In this document: positions 23,591-34,309 of the stretch, piece after piece
Position numbering within the stretch: the first letter of the stretch is position 1
How the letters are laid out: the number at the start of each line of letters is the position of its first letter
Source of the DNA: Hymenopus coronatus
Taxonomy: Eukaryota > Arthropoda > Insecta > Mantodea > Hymenopodidae
Assembly (NCBI GenBank): GCA_030762935.1
Contig: CM060884.1
Span: 72,481,196-72,545,195 of the forward strand
Direction of reading: 5' to 3'
Length of the DNA: 64,000 bases
Translations under genes and position numbers: made by a program
Notes under the pieces: generated by a model
The model's database searches: none
Told to the model about the DNA's origin: nothing
What the model saw: only the letters and a program-made list of their open reading frames with translations

Positions 23591-25102
23591 ATCTGATGTG
23601 TTCCATTCACATGACTTTCTCTACATCTCTGCAACAAATTATTGTTAAAAAGCTCATGCTTCTATTTACTTCATGCTAATCGAGAAAAAATTAGCAGCAA
23701 TAGTCTTATTACTTGCTTCCTTGTAAGTAGAAGTGAAATAAGGGGGTAACATAGGTTAAAATGACAGTCAAAAGCTGGTTGCTATGTGACTGAGGTTCCC
23801 TTGTTTGTATGGACAGGAGTTGACAAATTCCTGTAGGAGAAAAGTATAAGTTTTTCACAAGTGAAACCAAAAACAACGAATAACTTAAAAACCATCACCT
23901 CCACGAAAAACATGTATATAACATAGCTTGTGAGTTTTAATGTGATGTACATTTTCTGTGCAGTAAGTTTTTATCCATCTCTTACGGTTTAGCAGTTATG
24001 CAAAATTCCGTAGAATTCATCCAGAATAAAGAGGTTTTCAGAGGATATTCTCAGAACATTCAAGATATGCATTTTATTTGAGAGGTAAATATCTGTAATA
24101 TACGATATTTTAATCAAAATCGTTGGAATCATGTTTTAGAAAATAAAAATTTTCGAAAAAAGGTTCCATGTACAGGGTAGCTGAGGTTGGGTGGGATTTT
24201 CTTGAAAATCTTCCTGTCGCATCCTTGGAGATATCAAATCTAAATACCAAATTTTGTTTTAACGGATTATTCGTTTTTGAGCTATGCTGTGTACAGTCGC
24301 ACACACACACACACACATACACACACACACACAGGTTGAGAAGGTATTTGTATCCCACCTAAAAATTCTATGTCCAGATTTCACAGGAAATTTATGCTTT
24401 GAGGTACCCTGAGCCCGAAAGAACAGTTTCAGAAAAAGGCCCCTGTGTGTCTGAGGACAGCATAGCACAAAAAAAAAGAAAAACAAACAAACAAACAAAC
24501 AAAAAACGAAAATGCTGTTAAATACCAAAGTTGGCATGTATATTTAGTATCTTCCAAGGATGCAACAGAAGATTTTAATGAAAATCTCCCCATCACAAAA
24601 CTATTTTTTAAATGGAACATTTTTTAAAATTTGGTTTTACCAGATTTTGATAAAAATATTGCATATTAAAGAAATTTACTTGGCAAATAAAATGTATATC
24701 TTGAATTATTTGGGAATAACCTCTAAAGATACCTTCATTTCTGGTAAATCATAAGAGAAGTATAAAAACTTACCATACAAAAAATGTAGATCTGTTTAAA
24801 ACATGTATTTTTCGGGGAGTCAACCATTTCCGAGATATCGTTTGTTACTTAATTTTTTCTCATACGGGAACTTGCCAACTCCTGCTCATGCAAAGAAACG
24901 ACATTCGATCGCTTAGTAAACGGGTTTTAAAAGATTTCAGTTCAGCCTAGTGCACCCCGTTATTCCCTTCTACTTGCTAGGAACAGCAGTTATGCTGAAG
25001 TTGAACTCAATTAGCATGAAACAAATAGAAGAATAAGCTGTTTAACAATAATTTGTTATATATATTGAGAGAAAGACGTGTAAATGTAACACATCGGAAT
25101 TT
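23590..25102. repeat. Inverted pair of hairpin-ended repeats fused at the CA tract
   Basis: 23590-24337 reads plus from aatctgatgtgttcc to the CA microsatellite; from about 24338 the sequence continues in the minus orientation (gagaaggtatttgtatccca) to taacacatcgga at 25102. The second end is 40 bp from the exon D donor. Confidence 0.9.
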
Positions 25103-25142
25103 TTCAGATATCACTATGTTATCGTAAACAAATATCACATAC

Positions 25143-25227
25143 CTGTATTCATTCCTTGTAAGAAGTGGGAGAGAGTTCGGATAGAGGTTTGCGTCGGGTA
25201 ATGTCCGAACAGAATAGGAAGCAGTGT
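25143..25227 (-). CDS. Acid lipase family gene, exon D
   Basis: This 85-base exon begins in phase 0 after a TTTGTTTGCAG acceptor and ends one base into a Gly codon at CAG/GTATG. It encodes TLLPILFGHYPTQTSIRTLS then HFLQGMNT. It matches the family segment with the consensus LPVxxGHxPAGTSxxxxxHYxQ that follows the cap. The Pro-Thr-Gln in place of Pro-Ala-Gly is a local difference. The intron upstream of this exon begins (reading back from the acceptor) almost immediately with a 700 bp trinucleotide tract, and a hairpin repeat starts 40 bp beyond the donor, so this exon sits between two repeats. Confidence 0.92.
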
Positions 25228-25237
25228 CTGCAAACAA

Positions 25238-25960
25238 AAAAAAACACGTTTTATTTATTATTATTATCATTATTATTATTATTAGTATTATTGGTATTAT
25301 TACCACAATTACCATTATTATTACTACATTTATTACACTTATAATTATTATTACAATTAATACTATTATTATTATTATTATATTTGCTATTATTATTATT
25401 GTTATTACTAGCAGTACTATTACTATTATTATTACTAATATTACAATTAACACTAGTATAAGAATTATTACTATTACTATTATTATTGTTATTAACCCTA
25501 CTATCACTACTATTATAATTATTATTACTATTAATATTTTATTATTGTTACTATTATTGGTATTATTATTATTACTAATATTACTATTATTACTATAATT
25601 TTTATTATTGTTATTATTACTATTATTGTTACGGTTACTATTATTGTTATTGTTACTATTATTGTTATTGTTACTATTATTGTTATAATTACTAATATTA
25701 CTATTTTGTTGTTATTGTTACTATTATTGTTATAATTACTAATATTACTATTATTACCATTTTGTTATTATTGTTATTGTTACTATTATTATATTTACTA
25801 TTATTATTTCTTTTATGCTATTATTACTACTATTATTAGTATCATTATCATTGTTATCATCATTATTGTCATCATTATTATTATTTTACTATTATTATTG
25901 TTTTTATTATTATTGTTTTATTGTTATTATTCATGTTATTATTATTACACCCTTTGCACA
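25238..25960. repeat. ATT/TTA/TTG trinucleotide tract, ~700 bp
   Basis: An imperfect trinucleotide array (TTA, TTG, CTA, CAT variants) fills the lipase intron directly upstream of exon D; only about 10 bases separate its edge from the TTTGTTTGCAG acceptor. Long open frames on both strands (poly-Ile, Leu or Val) are artefacts of the repeat. Confidence 0.93.
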
Positions 25961-26256
25961 TAACAGTTTTCTAAAAACACATAATTTCTTGGGCGCTCAG
26001 CCTCCCAGACTCCAAACAGCGGGTTTCGCGCAATTTCGTAAGCGGAGTAGAGCAACAACGTTGTTACATGAAGTTCGCTACGCACCTAACATTTAGTGGC
26101 TTCAGTGCTAAGGTTCCGTACTGTGTGTCGATCCCAGAGTATACACACATACATGTGCTATCTTTTGTTTAATAATTCAGCTAGTTTGTCGTAAATTAAA
26201 TAATAACCTATTCATGAGTGAAGAATTCTGTGGTCAGCTGCGAAGCCCGGTAAATG
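25961..26256. other. Unassigned spacer
   Basis: No feature recognised. A weak B-box-like taggttcaaatttggcccag occurs later, near 26511, in the Tc1-flanking region. Confidence 0.5.
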
Positions 26257-26280
26257 TTTACTTTCTCTAGCACGTATATA

Positions 26281-26855
26281 CACCCCTGGACACAAAAAAT
26301 GAGTAATTCAAGATTCTATGTCTCAGTCGAACAGCTTGGTGTATCTTCGTACAAGTTGTATTCACAACGTACAGGAAGAAACTGTACAATGTTCTGTGAA
26401 TGATAGCGTAATGCTTAACTCATCAGTACTGAAAGAGGTCACAAAATAACGTTACGGGGCCCAAGAGGTTTAAAAGGCTTTGCTTCCACTCATAAGCTCC
26501 TAGGTTCAAATTTGGCCCAGATTTTCAATTGCTTATGTTTATTAATTTTATGACAAGCCATGAAGACCATAATATGCTACTATATTACTGTACCTTTTGA
26601 AGTTATGGCTTTGTCTATGCACACAAAAACATAATTCTCTTAAAATTCCTGTAAAGTAATTGAAAAATGTGCTAATAAACTGTTATATTTTAAAACTAAA
26701 GCACAAAATATAAACGTAATTACTATCGGGTGTATGAGAACCCTCAGCCCGTGTAATTGCCCTCAATCTTCGAGGCACAGACACAATTAAATGTCTGCAG
26801 TAATGTGAGCAAGAAGCTACAAGCTCCTTAGCTTTTTGAATATTGGCTACAAGCC
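26281..26855 (-). pseudogene. Tc1-like transposon 3' end relic
   Basis: On the minus strand the last part of a Tc1-family transposase is readable at about 26852-26716: IQKAKELVASCSHYCRHLIV then SVPRRLRAITRAEGSHT, matching the family tail VDSMPRRxxAVIxAxGGHT. The 3' end of the element appears to be the CACCCCTGGACACAAAAAATGAG sequence (first 20 bases from 26281), next to TATA. It split a hairpin repeat whose first bases (tttactttctctagcacgta) remain at 26257-26278. Confidence 0.65.
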
Positions 26856-26909
26856 ATTTTTTGCCCTTTGCCCATCTACACGTAAATTGCAGATAATCTT
26901 GATTCCCTT

Positions 26910-27930
26910 TTTACTTTCTCTACCCTGTACTATATACACAGTGTATAGAGAAGGTATTGTAATGCACCCAAAAATTCCATCCCGAGATTTCACCGGAAAT
27001 ATACGTTTAAAAACATTTTCAGAAAAAGGGTCTGTGGTATGTCCGTGTGTCTGCGAACACGATAACTCGAAAACGAAAAGTTGGTGAAGTACCAAACATG
27101 GTATTTAAGTTTAATATATTTCAGGGGTGAGACACGAATATTTTGAGAAAAATCCCCCATCCCAACTACATAGAACTTTTTTTCGAAAACTTTGATTTTC
27201 TCAAAAATGGCTGTAACAATGTTGATTAAAATATCGTATATTAAAGATATTTACCTGACGAATAACATGTACATCTTGAACTTTCTGGGAGTAGCCTCTG
27301 AAGACTACTTTATTCTGGAGGAATTTTACGGAGTTTTGTTTAACTGTTAAACCGTAAGAGATGGACAAAAAAAATGTACAGCACGTTAATGCACACAATT
27401 TATGTAATATACAGTTTTTAGTGGAGTTGATTGTTTTTAAGGTATTCCTTGTTTTTGGTTTCAGCTTTGAAAAAGTTATACCTTTCTCATACAGGAATTT
27501 GTCAACTCCTGTCCAAAGAGCCAAAGGAACTTCAGTAACATAGCAACCAGCTTTTGACTATCACGTTAACCTATGTTACTCCCTTATTTCGCTTCTACTT
27601 AAAAGGAAGCAAGTAATAATATTACTTCTGCTATTTTTTCTCGATTAGAATGAAGTAAATAGAAATATAAACTTTTTAAAAATAATTTGGTGCAGTGATG
27701 TAGAGAAAGCCATGTGAATGGAACACATAAGATTTTTTGAGTTATGCTGTCCATAGACAAACACATATGCGCGCACACGCGGACCTTTTTCTAAAAATGC
27801 TATTTTTGAATTCAGAAAAGCCTACATTTCCGTTTTCCAGCGAAATTTTACTATCTATTTTTTCGGCGGAATACAATATATTCTCTACCTACTGTGTACA
27901 TTGTACATACGTGCTAGAGGAAGTAAAATG
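26910..27930. repeat. Hairpin-ended repeat (minus) plus adjoining plus fragment
   Basis: 26910-27737 is minus, with a deletion in the microsatellite part; 27738-27930 is the plus-strand last quarter (gagttatgctgtccatagac to gctagaggaagta). Confidence 0.9.
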
Positions 27931-28312
27931 CGAGCCACATAGGACCGAAGCAAGCAGAAAACATCATTTAGACCGACAATGTAAACGAATTACTGGCACA
28001 ACTGCTACAGATAATAGTCATTTTCACTGTTAACGGCGTCATGCTTAGTTTGTGCTGGTGATATTCCCATTACTGTTCCACAACTCGTTATACTTTGAAT
28101 AGATGTAAGTGTACAGCAAGTTCAGTTAAACATAACACTATAGTTCTAGCAGTAATCATTTCATATCTCTCTGCAATTGGCTGCTTGATGAAACAGCTTT
28201 TAGTTCATCCGATTCGTAAGCACAAGCCGCGTTATATTCCGTGCTTCGTAGAGTGTAAATACGTGTTTCTAAATTAGAGGAAACATGTAGAACTCTCTTT
28301 GTAATAAACTGA
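27931..28312. other. Unassigned spacer
   Basis: No repeat or exon recognised on either strand. Confidence 0.5.
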
Positions 28313-29176
28313 AAAATCTGATGTGTTTAATTCACACGACTTTCACTACATCTCTGAAACAATTATTGTTAAAAGGATTATGCTTCTATTTACTTCATGC
28401 TAATCGAGAAAAAATAAGCAGAAATAGTCTTATTACTTGCTTGTAAGCAGAAGCGAAATAAGGGAGTACCATAGGTTAAATAGATAGTCAAAAGCTGGTT
28501 GCTTTGTGACTGAAGTTCCTTTGTTTGTATGGACAGGAGTTGACAAATTCCTATATGAGAAAAGTACAACTTTTTAAAAGCTGAAACCAATAACAAGGAA
28601 TATCTAAAAAACGATCAACTCCACGAAAAAAATGTATATAGCATAAATTGTGTGTTTTCATGTGCGCTATATTGTTTGTGTGGTAAGTTTTTGTCTATCT
28701 CTTACATTTACCAGCTATGCAAAATTCAATAAGAATCATCCAGAATAAAGAGGACTTTAGACGCTATTCCCAGAAAATTCAAGATATACTATTTATTTTC
28801 AGGTAAATATCTTTAATATACAATATTTTAATTAAAATCGCTGGAGACATTTTTGAGAAAATAAAAATTTTTGAAAAAGTTCCAAGAAATGGGTAGTTGG
28901 GTTTGGGGGATTTTCTTGAAAAGCTCCGTGTCGCATCCTTGGAAGATACCAAATTTAAATACCAAGTATGGTATTTAACGGTATTTTCGTTTTTGAGCTA
29001 TGCTGTCCACAGACAAACACACACATACACACACGGACCTTTTTCCAGAAATGCTTTTTTTGGATTCAGGGGGACTCAAAACATGTATTTCCGGTGTAAT
29101 CTCTGTATCGAATTTTTGGGTGGAATACAATACCTTCTCTATACACTATGTACACAATACGTGTAAAGAAAGTAAG
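28313..29176 (+). repeat. Hairpin-ended repeat, full length
   Basis: From aatctgatgtgtttaattc to gtaaagaaagta; ends 50 bp beyond the exon C donor. The minus strand carries TCCTTGTTATTGGTTTCAG at about 28581-28599. Confidence 0.93.
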
Positions 29177-29225
29177 AATACCCTTATAAAATATTATACT
29201 TTTTTGAAAATGAAAGCCATATTAC

Positions 29226-29381
29226 CTGATTAAGTTCTTTGGAATATCCTGCAACCATGTGAAGTATATTAGCACATATGCCCTTTCCAATATACTGTTC
29301 CTCACAAACTGGCTCTAGTTGCCTCTTAATGAGCTGTGGGTTAGGTGGAAAACCATGAAGTCCAGAAAAACTGGTCACACG
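29226..29381 (-). CDS. Acid lipase family gene, exon C (cap/lid region)
   Basis: This phase 0 to 0 exon of 52 codons lies between a TTTTGTCCACAG acceptor and a CAG/GTAATA donor. It encodes the cap/lid part of the lipase: FSGLHGFPPNPQLIKRQ, then VCEEQYIGKGICANIL, then HMVAGYSKELNQ. This corresponds to the family stretch with two cysteines followed by CSNxLFLICGF and an N-T/N-Q turn. Here the usual CGF-type motif reads VAGYS. The two cysteines are nine residues apart, close to the family spacing. Joining from exon B (…AAIWKALQ) and into exon D (TLLPILFGH…) gives an uninterrupted reading frame. A hairpin repeat ends only 50 bp past the donor. Confidence 0.93.
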
Positions 29382-30052
29382 CTGTGGACAAAACATTAAT
29401 ATTACAACATTGTAGTATCCCTAGTGTGAGTAGGTGTCACCGCTACGCTGTGCATCCTAGGGTTTAGTAGGTAAAAGCTAGTATTCGCACCTGCGAGAGG
29501 GAAGCAGGTGGCTCTAGAGTTGAAGGAACAGTAGGCTGTACGTTTGGGAGAAATCAGAATCTATAAAAAATACGCCAGGGTGCGAGGAGACACCGTGCTA
29601 TTACTGTCAAGTAGATGATGTATGATTAGGTATTCAAGTAAGAATAGACCCAAGGATTGCCCAAACTCCTTTCAGCACTCACCAGCAACATTGTGAATAT
29701 TGCTGGTAACACATTTTAAATAAAACTAAGCTCTTTGGTTGGGTGCCAGCAGCTCAGATCCAAGAAGGCGTTTCTGACCTAGAAATTGGAATTTTTATAA
29801 TAAAACCCATGCTTAAGCCAACATTGCTTTAAAAGAACCATCCTGTGAAAATTTTAAATTCAATGTTTCTTAAGCAATTATGTCCATATTTTTGCCATAT
29901 TGCTCTGTTATTCTCAAATCTTGAGAGAAATGCATCAAGTAGTTTTTGAGAAAATTATTCTACAAAAAAAAAAAAAAAAAAAAACACCTTGTGCCTCAGA
30001 ATTTAAAATGTAACAAAACTTCATTTTTAAATTCCAGTAATAACACTTTAAA
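29382..30052. other. Unassigned intronic sequence
   Basis: Upstream intron next to exon C. There is an A20 run at 29965-29984 and nothing else recognised. Confidence 0.6.
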
Positions 30053-31738
30053 AAAATCTGATGTGCTCCATTCACATGACTTTCTCTACATCTCTGCAAA
30101 AAGTATTCTTAAAAAGCTTAGATTTTTACTTACTTCATACTAATTGAGAGAACATTACCAGAAATAGTCTTATTATTTGCTTCCTTGCAAGTGGAAGGGA
30201 AATAAGGAAGTACCATAGATTAAAGTGATAGTCAAAAGCTGTTTGCTATGTGACTGAAGTACAGAGGTTGACAAATTCCTATATGAGAAAAGCATGATTT
30301 TCAAAGCTGAAACTAAAAGCAACGAATACCTTAAAAACGAAAATGTGTATAACATAAATTGTGAGTCTTAATGTGCTCTACAGTTTCTGGATGGTAAGTT
30401 TTGTCTATATCTTACGGTTTAACTGCTATGTAAAGATATGTTAAATTCTTCCTGAATAAAGTACTATTCAGAGTCTAGTCCCAGAAAATTCAATATATAC
30501 ATTTTATTTGTCAGGTAAATATCTTCAATATACGATATTTTAATCAAAATCTTTAGAGCCATTTTTAAGAAAATAAAAATTTTCGAAAGTATTTCCATGT
30601 AAAAGGTAGTTTGCGTTGGGGGAGTTTTCTTGAAAATCTCTGTGTCACATCCTTGGAAGATACCAAACTTAAATACCAAGTTTGGTACTTAACAGTCTTT
30701 TCGTTTTTGAGCTATGCTGTCCACACACACACACGTCCCTTTTTGTAAAGATTTTTTTTGAGCTCAGGGGGACCCTACACATTTATTTGTGTATCTGTAG
30801 ACAGCATGGCTCAACAACAAAAAGACCGTTAAATACCAAACTTGATATTTAAATTTGGTATCTTCCAAGGATGTGACACGAAGACTTTCAAGAAAATCCC
30901 CACACCCCCAACTAACCTTCACATGGAACTTTTTTCGAAAATTTTGATTCTCTTAAAAATGGTTCTAACAATTTTAATTAAAATATCGTATATTAAAGAG
31001 ATTTACCTGACAAATAAACTGTATATCTTGAATTTCTGGGAATAGCCTCTGAAGACTACTTTATTCTGGATGAATTTTTCGGAATTTTGTATAACTGGCA
31101 CCGTAAGAGATAGACAAAAACTTACTAAACGTAAAATGTAGAGCACGTTAAAACACACAATTTATGTCATATTCATTTTTTTCGTGGAGTGGATCGTTTT
31201 GATATATTCCTTGTTAATTATTTTTTGTTTTGCTTTTACGTCTTTTAACCTGGTTGGTCATGTCGGACGGTGAATGAAATTAGTGAAATGATACTCAAAA
31301 GATCTCGGGGTCCATGGACATTCGTCTTCTCAGGATAATGGAAAACCCCGAAAAAACCTTATCTGCGTAACTCACCCTAAGCGAGATTCGAACTCACGAC
31401 CTTTTGAATGTAAGGCAGACACGCTACCACCACACTACCCAGGCGGGCGCTCCTTATTATTGGTTTAAGCTTTAAAAACTTTTACTTTTCTCATAAGGAC
31501 ATTTTTCAACTCCTGTCCATAAAAACAAAGGTACTTCAATCACTTGGTCAAATCTTTTAAGAGCTGGTTGCTATCACTTTAATCTATGGTACTTCTTTAT
31601 TTCCCGTCTACTTATAAGGAAGATCCTTTCTGCTAATTCTTTCTCGATTAGTATTAACTAAATAGACGAATAAGCATTTAACGATAATTTATTGCAGAGA
31701 TGTAGAGAAAGTCACGTGAATGGAATATATTAGATTTT
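30053..31738. repeat. Inverted pair of hairpin-ended repeats, second split by a SINE
   Basis: 30053-30782 plus and 30783-31738 minus, joined near the microsatellite (ttatttgtgtatctgtagac). The family 2 SINE at 31236-31451 interrupts the second half. The outer end reads aatggaatatattagattt. Confidence 0.9.
31236..31451 (-). mobile_element. tRNA-derived SINE (family 2), copy 2
   Basis: Reversed it reads gcccgcctgggtagtgtggt, GTGAGTTCGAATCTCGCTT, gtgagttacgcagataaggt and tgagaagacgaatgtccatg. It splits a hairpin repeat; tccttgttaattatt on one side and tccttattatt on the other look like a target-site duplication. Confidence 0.78.
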
Positions 31739-32159
31739 TCTCTTTTGCCTTGCATTCTATATTACGTCTGTTATATCGTCCCATGTTAGAATTGTTAGCA
31801 TATCTCCGATAGTCAGCTGTTCTGGTGACCGCTGAAAGGTTTTGATTTTCTTCTTGCATTTGACGGTAATGTTCCAGCACATATCTGTTGACAGCGGAAT
31901 GAGCAGAACTCGGAATATTGCTTTAGAATTAAAGTTATCTAATTAAACAATGGCTGTTATCCGGACGTCAGAGCCGCGCACATTCATATGCAGTTGACAT
32001 GTCTGACACACACACACACACATTCTGTGCATGTTATACATACATAAAATACAACGTTCCTCCATCCGCTGCAGTTAAACATGCACTGAATGTTGTCGCT
32101 CGCACGTTTTATTTTATATAATCCGTCACAAACAAGAACACGCAAGCCTACGAACAGTT
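31739..32159. other. Unassigned region with a coding-like minus-strand stretch
   Basis: Between about 31922 and 31740 the minus strand reads SSAHSAVNRYVLEHYRQMQ, EENQNLSAVTRTADYRRYAN, NSNMGRYNRRNIECKAKE without stops, bounded upstream by TAA. Composition looks protein-like, but I recognise no family and see no clean splice sites. Confidence 0.35.
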
Positions 32160-33910
32160 AAATCGTTCTTCCGATAATGGTCGAACAGGTATCCGGTAAA
32201 TTAGTGTTCTCAAACTGTCTAAATTAGGAAAATCTCCTGGATAAGTTGAGTCGGACTGAAACATTCAATGGCATATTTGGGATTTCAACCCGCATCACCG
32301 GCCTCCAGCCGGCTGCTCAACCACTGAACCGGTAAGGCATTATATTCCTCAAGTGAGCCGCATGTTTCCCGATAAACCCCAAGGTGATCTCAAATTATTT
32401 TGAAATAACACACCCCAATGGCAAATTAGGTTCTAAGTCCAGGACTTTTAAATTTAGCCAAAAATTAAAGGCAATTTTTCTTAGTTTAATTCTAATTTTT
32501 TAACACAAGTTGTGTGAGGCCAGGAATCCAAAATTCAATGCTATAGACGGGATTTGAACTACGAATCTCCCGTGTGCTAATCGGTTGCTCTACCGCTGAA
32601 TTAACATGGCAACATGCCGGCATAGCATTAGATTCCTCAACTGACTCACATGTTTCCTGGTAAACCACAAGTGATGTAAAATTATTTTGAGATGACAACC
32701 CGAATGGCGCATTAAAATGTCGTAAGCACTAAGTCCAGGGATTTTAATTTTAGCCAACAATTATGATCAGTTAATGTTAATTTAATTGCTGTCTTTTTTT
32801 CACACAAGCCGTGTGTAGGATAGGAGTTGGATAGGCAGAGTCAGACTGAAAAATTCAATGCCGGAGCTGGGATTTGAACCACGGATCTCCGGGTCTCTAG
32901 CCGTGTGTAGGACAGGAGTTAGATAAGTAGAGTCAGACTGAAAAATTCAATGTCAAGCCGGGATTTGAACCACGGATCTCCAGGTCTCTAGCCGTGTGTA
33001 GGACAGGAGTTGGCTAGGTAGAGTCAGACTGAACAATTCAATGTCAAGCCGGCATTTGAACCACGGATCTCCCGGTCTCTAGCCGTGTGTAGGACAGGAG
33101 TTGGCTAGGTAGAGTCAGACTGAAACATTCAATGCCATAGCCGGGATTTGAACCACGGATCTCCCGGTCTCTAGCCATGTGTAGGACTGGAGTTGGATAG
33201 GTAGAGTCAGATTGAAAAATTCAATGCCATAGCGGAGATTTGAACCACGGATCTCCAGGTCTCTAGCCGTGTGTAGGACAGGAGTTGGATAAGTAGAGTC
33301 AGACTGAAAAATTCAATGCCATAGCCGGGATTTGAACCACGGATCTCCCGGTCTCTAGCTGTGTGTAGGACAGGAGTTGGATAGTTAGAGTCAGACTGAA
33401 AAATTCAATGCCATAGCCGGGATTTGAACCACGGATATTCCGGGCTCTGGCTGTGTGTAGGACAGGAGTTGGATGGGTAGAGTCAGACTGAAAAATTAAA
33501 TTCCATAGCCAGGATTTGAACCACGGATCTCCCGATCTCTAGCCGTGTGTAGGACAGGAGTTGGATAGGTAGAGTCAGACTGAAAAATTCAGTTCCATAG
33601 CCAGGATTTGAACCACGGATCTCCCGGTCTCTAGCCGTGTGTAGGACAGGAGTTGGCTAGGTAGAGTCAGACTGAAACATTTAGTGTCATAGGCGGGATT
33701 TGAACCACGGATCTCCTGGTCTCTAGCTGTGTGTAGGACAGGAGTTGGATAGGTAGAGTGAGACTGAAAATTCAATGTCAAGCCGGTATTTTTACTACGA
33801 ATCTGCCAGCGTCTACGCGGTTGCTCTTCCACTGAGCTAACTTTGCAACTTACCGGCATAACATTAAATTCTCAACTGACTCGCATGTTTCCTGGTAAAC
33901 CACATGCAAA
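32160..33910 (-). repeat. tRNA-derived repeat cluster with 92 bp B-box array
   Basis: Three ~310 bp or longer units (from about 32170, 32490 and 32800) share acacaag-gtgtg, a tRNA-like block and the tail gacttaNNacattttaat when read on the minus strand. Unit ii (about 32620-32560) reads GTTAATTCAGCGGTAGAGC with AGTTCAAATCCCG, i.e. a tRNA D-arm/A-box and T-arm/B-box. In unit iii a 92 bp internal segment is repeated 11 times. Confidence 0.85.
32811..33820 (-). repeat. 11 x 91-92 bp tandem array, each with a pol III B box
   Basis: The phrase gtgtgtagga starts at 32811, 32903, 32994, 33085, 33177, 33269, 33361, 33453, 33545, 33637 and 33729. Each unit, reversed, contains GTGGTTCAAATCCCGG or a one- to two-base variant, matching the B-box consensus GGTTCRANYCC. 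Only the 3'-most edge (33785-33860) keeps an A-box-like TTAGCTCAGTGGAAGAGC, and there the B box is decayed. Confidence 0.9.
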
Positions 33911-34309
33911 AGGGGGTACACAAAGACAAATGAATGTGCAATATCATTAAGCTTATAGTTCGTGTAAGCTTGAATTTCCCACTACCTTGACAGAGACTGG
34001 AAGACGGCATCCTAAGTGCCAATGTCGACAGAAACTTCCGAATTTCTAGGCAGTATCACCAACTCACGAAAGTAGCACTAGATTTTTATAAACTTAATTA
34101 CGATGTTCCATTGTCTTGGTGAATTCATTTCCAGCTTCGCTCTGATTTCTCCATTTCCGCTGTCCCGTCTGATTTACAGAGTATGAAATCTTTACTACCT
34201 CTCGCAGTTTTCCTTTCTGCTATTACATCATTTCTGAGAGCTGGAAACTTTTCCTTATGTTACTAGAAAGCTCTTAGGGGTTCCTCTGAAAGTAGACTGC
34301 ACATATTAC
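33911..34309. other. Unassigned spacer
   Basis: No repeat, RNA gene or exon recognised. Confidence 0.5.

Noticed and set aside
25007..25598. Long open frames of poly-Ile/Leu/Val on both strands
   Set aside because: They are produced by the trinucleotide repeat and carry no domain; only the embedded lipase exon D is real.
32811..33820. CRISPR-like array of regular repeats
   Set aside because: Units are contiguous near-identical 92 bp copies without unique spacers, in a eukaryotic intron; they derive from a tRNA-like repeat.
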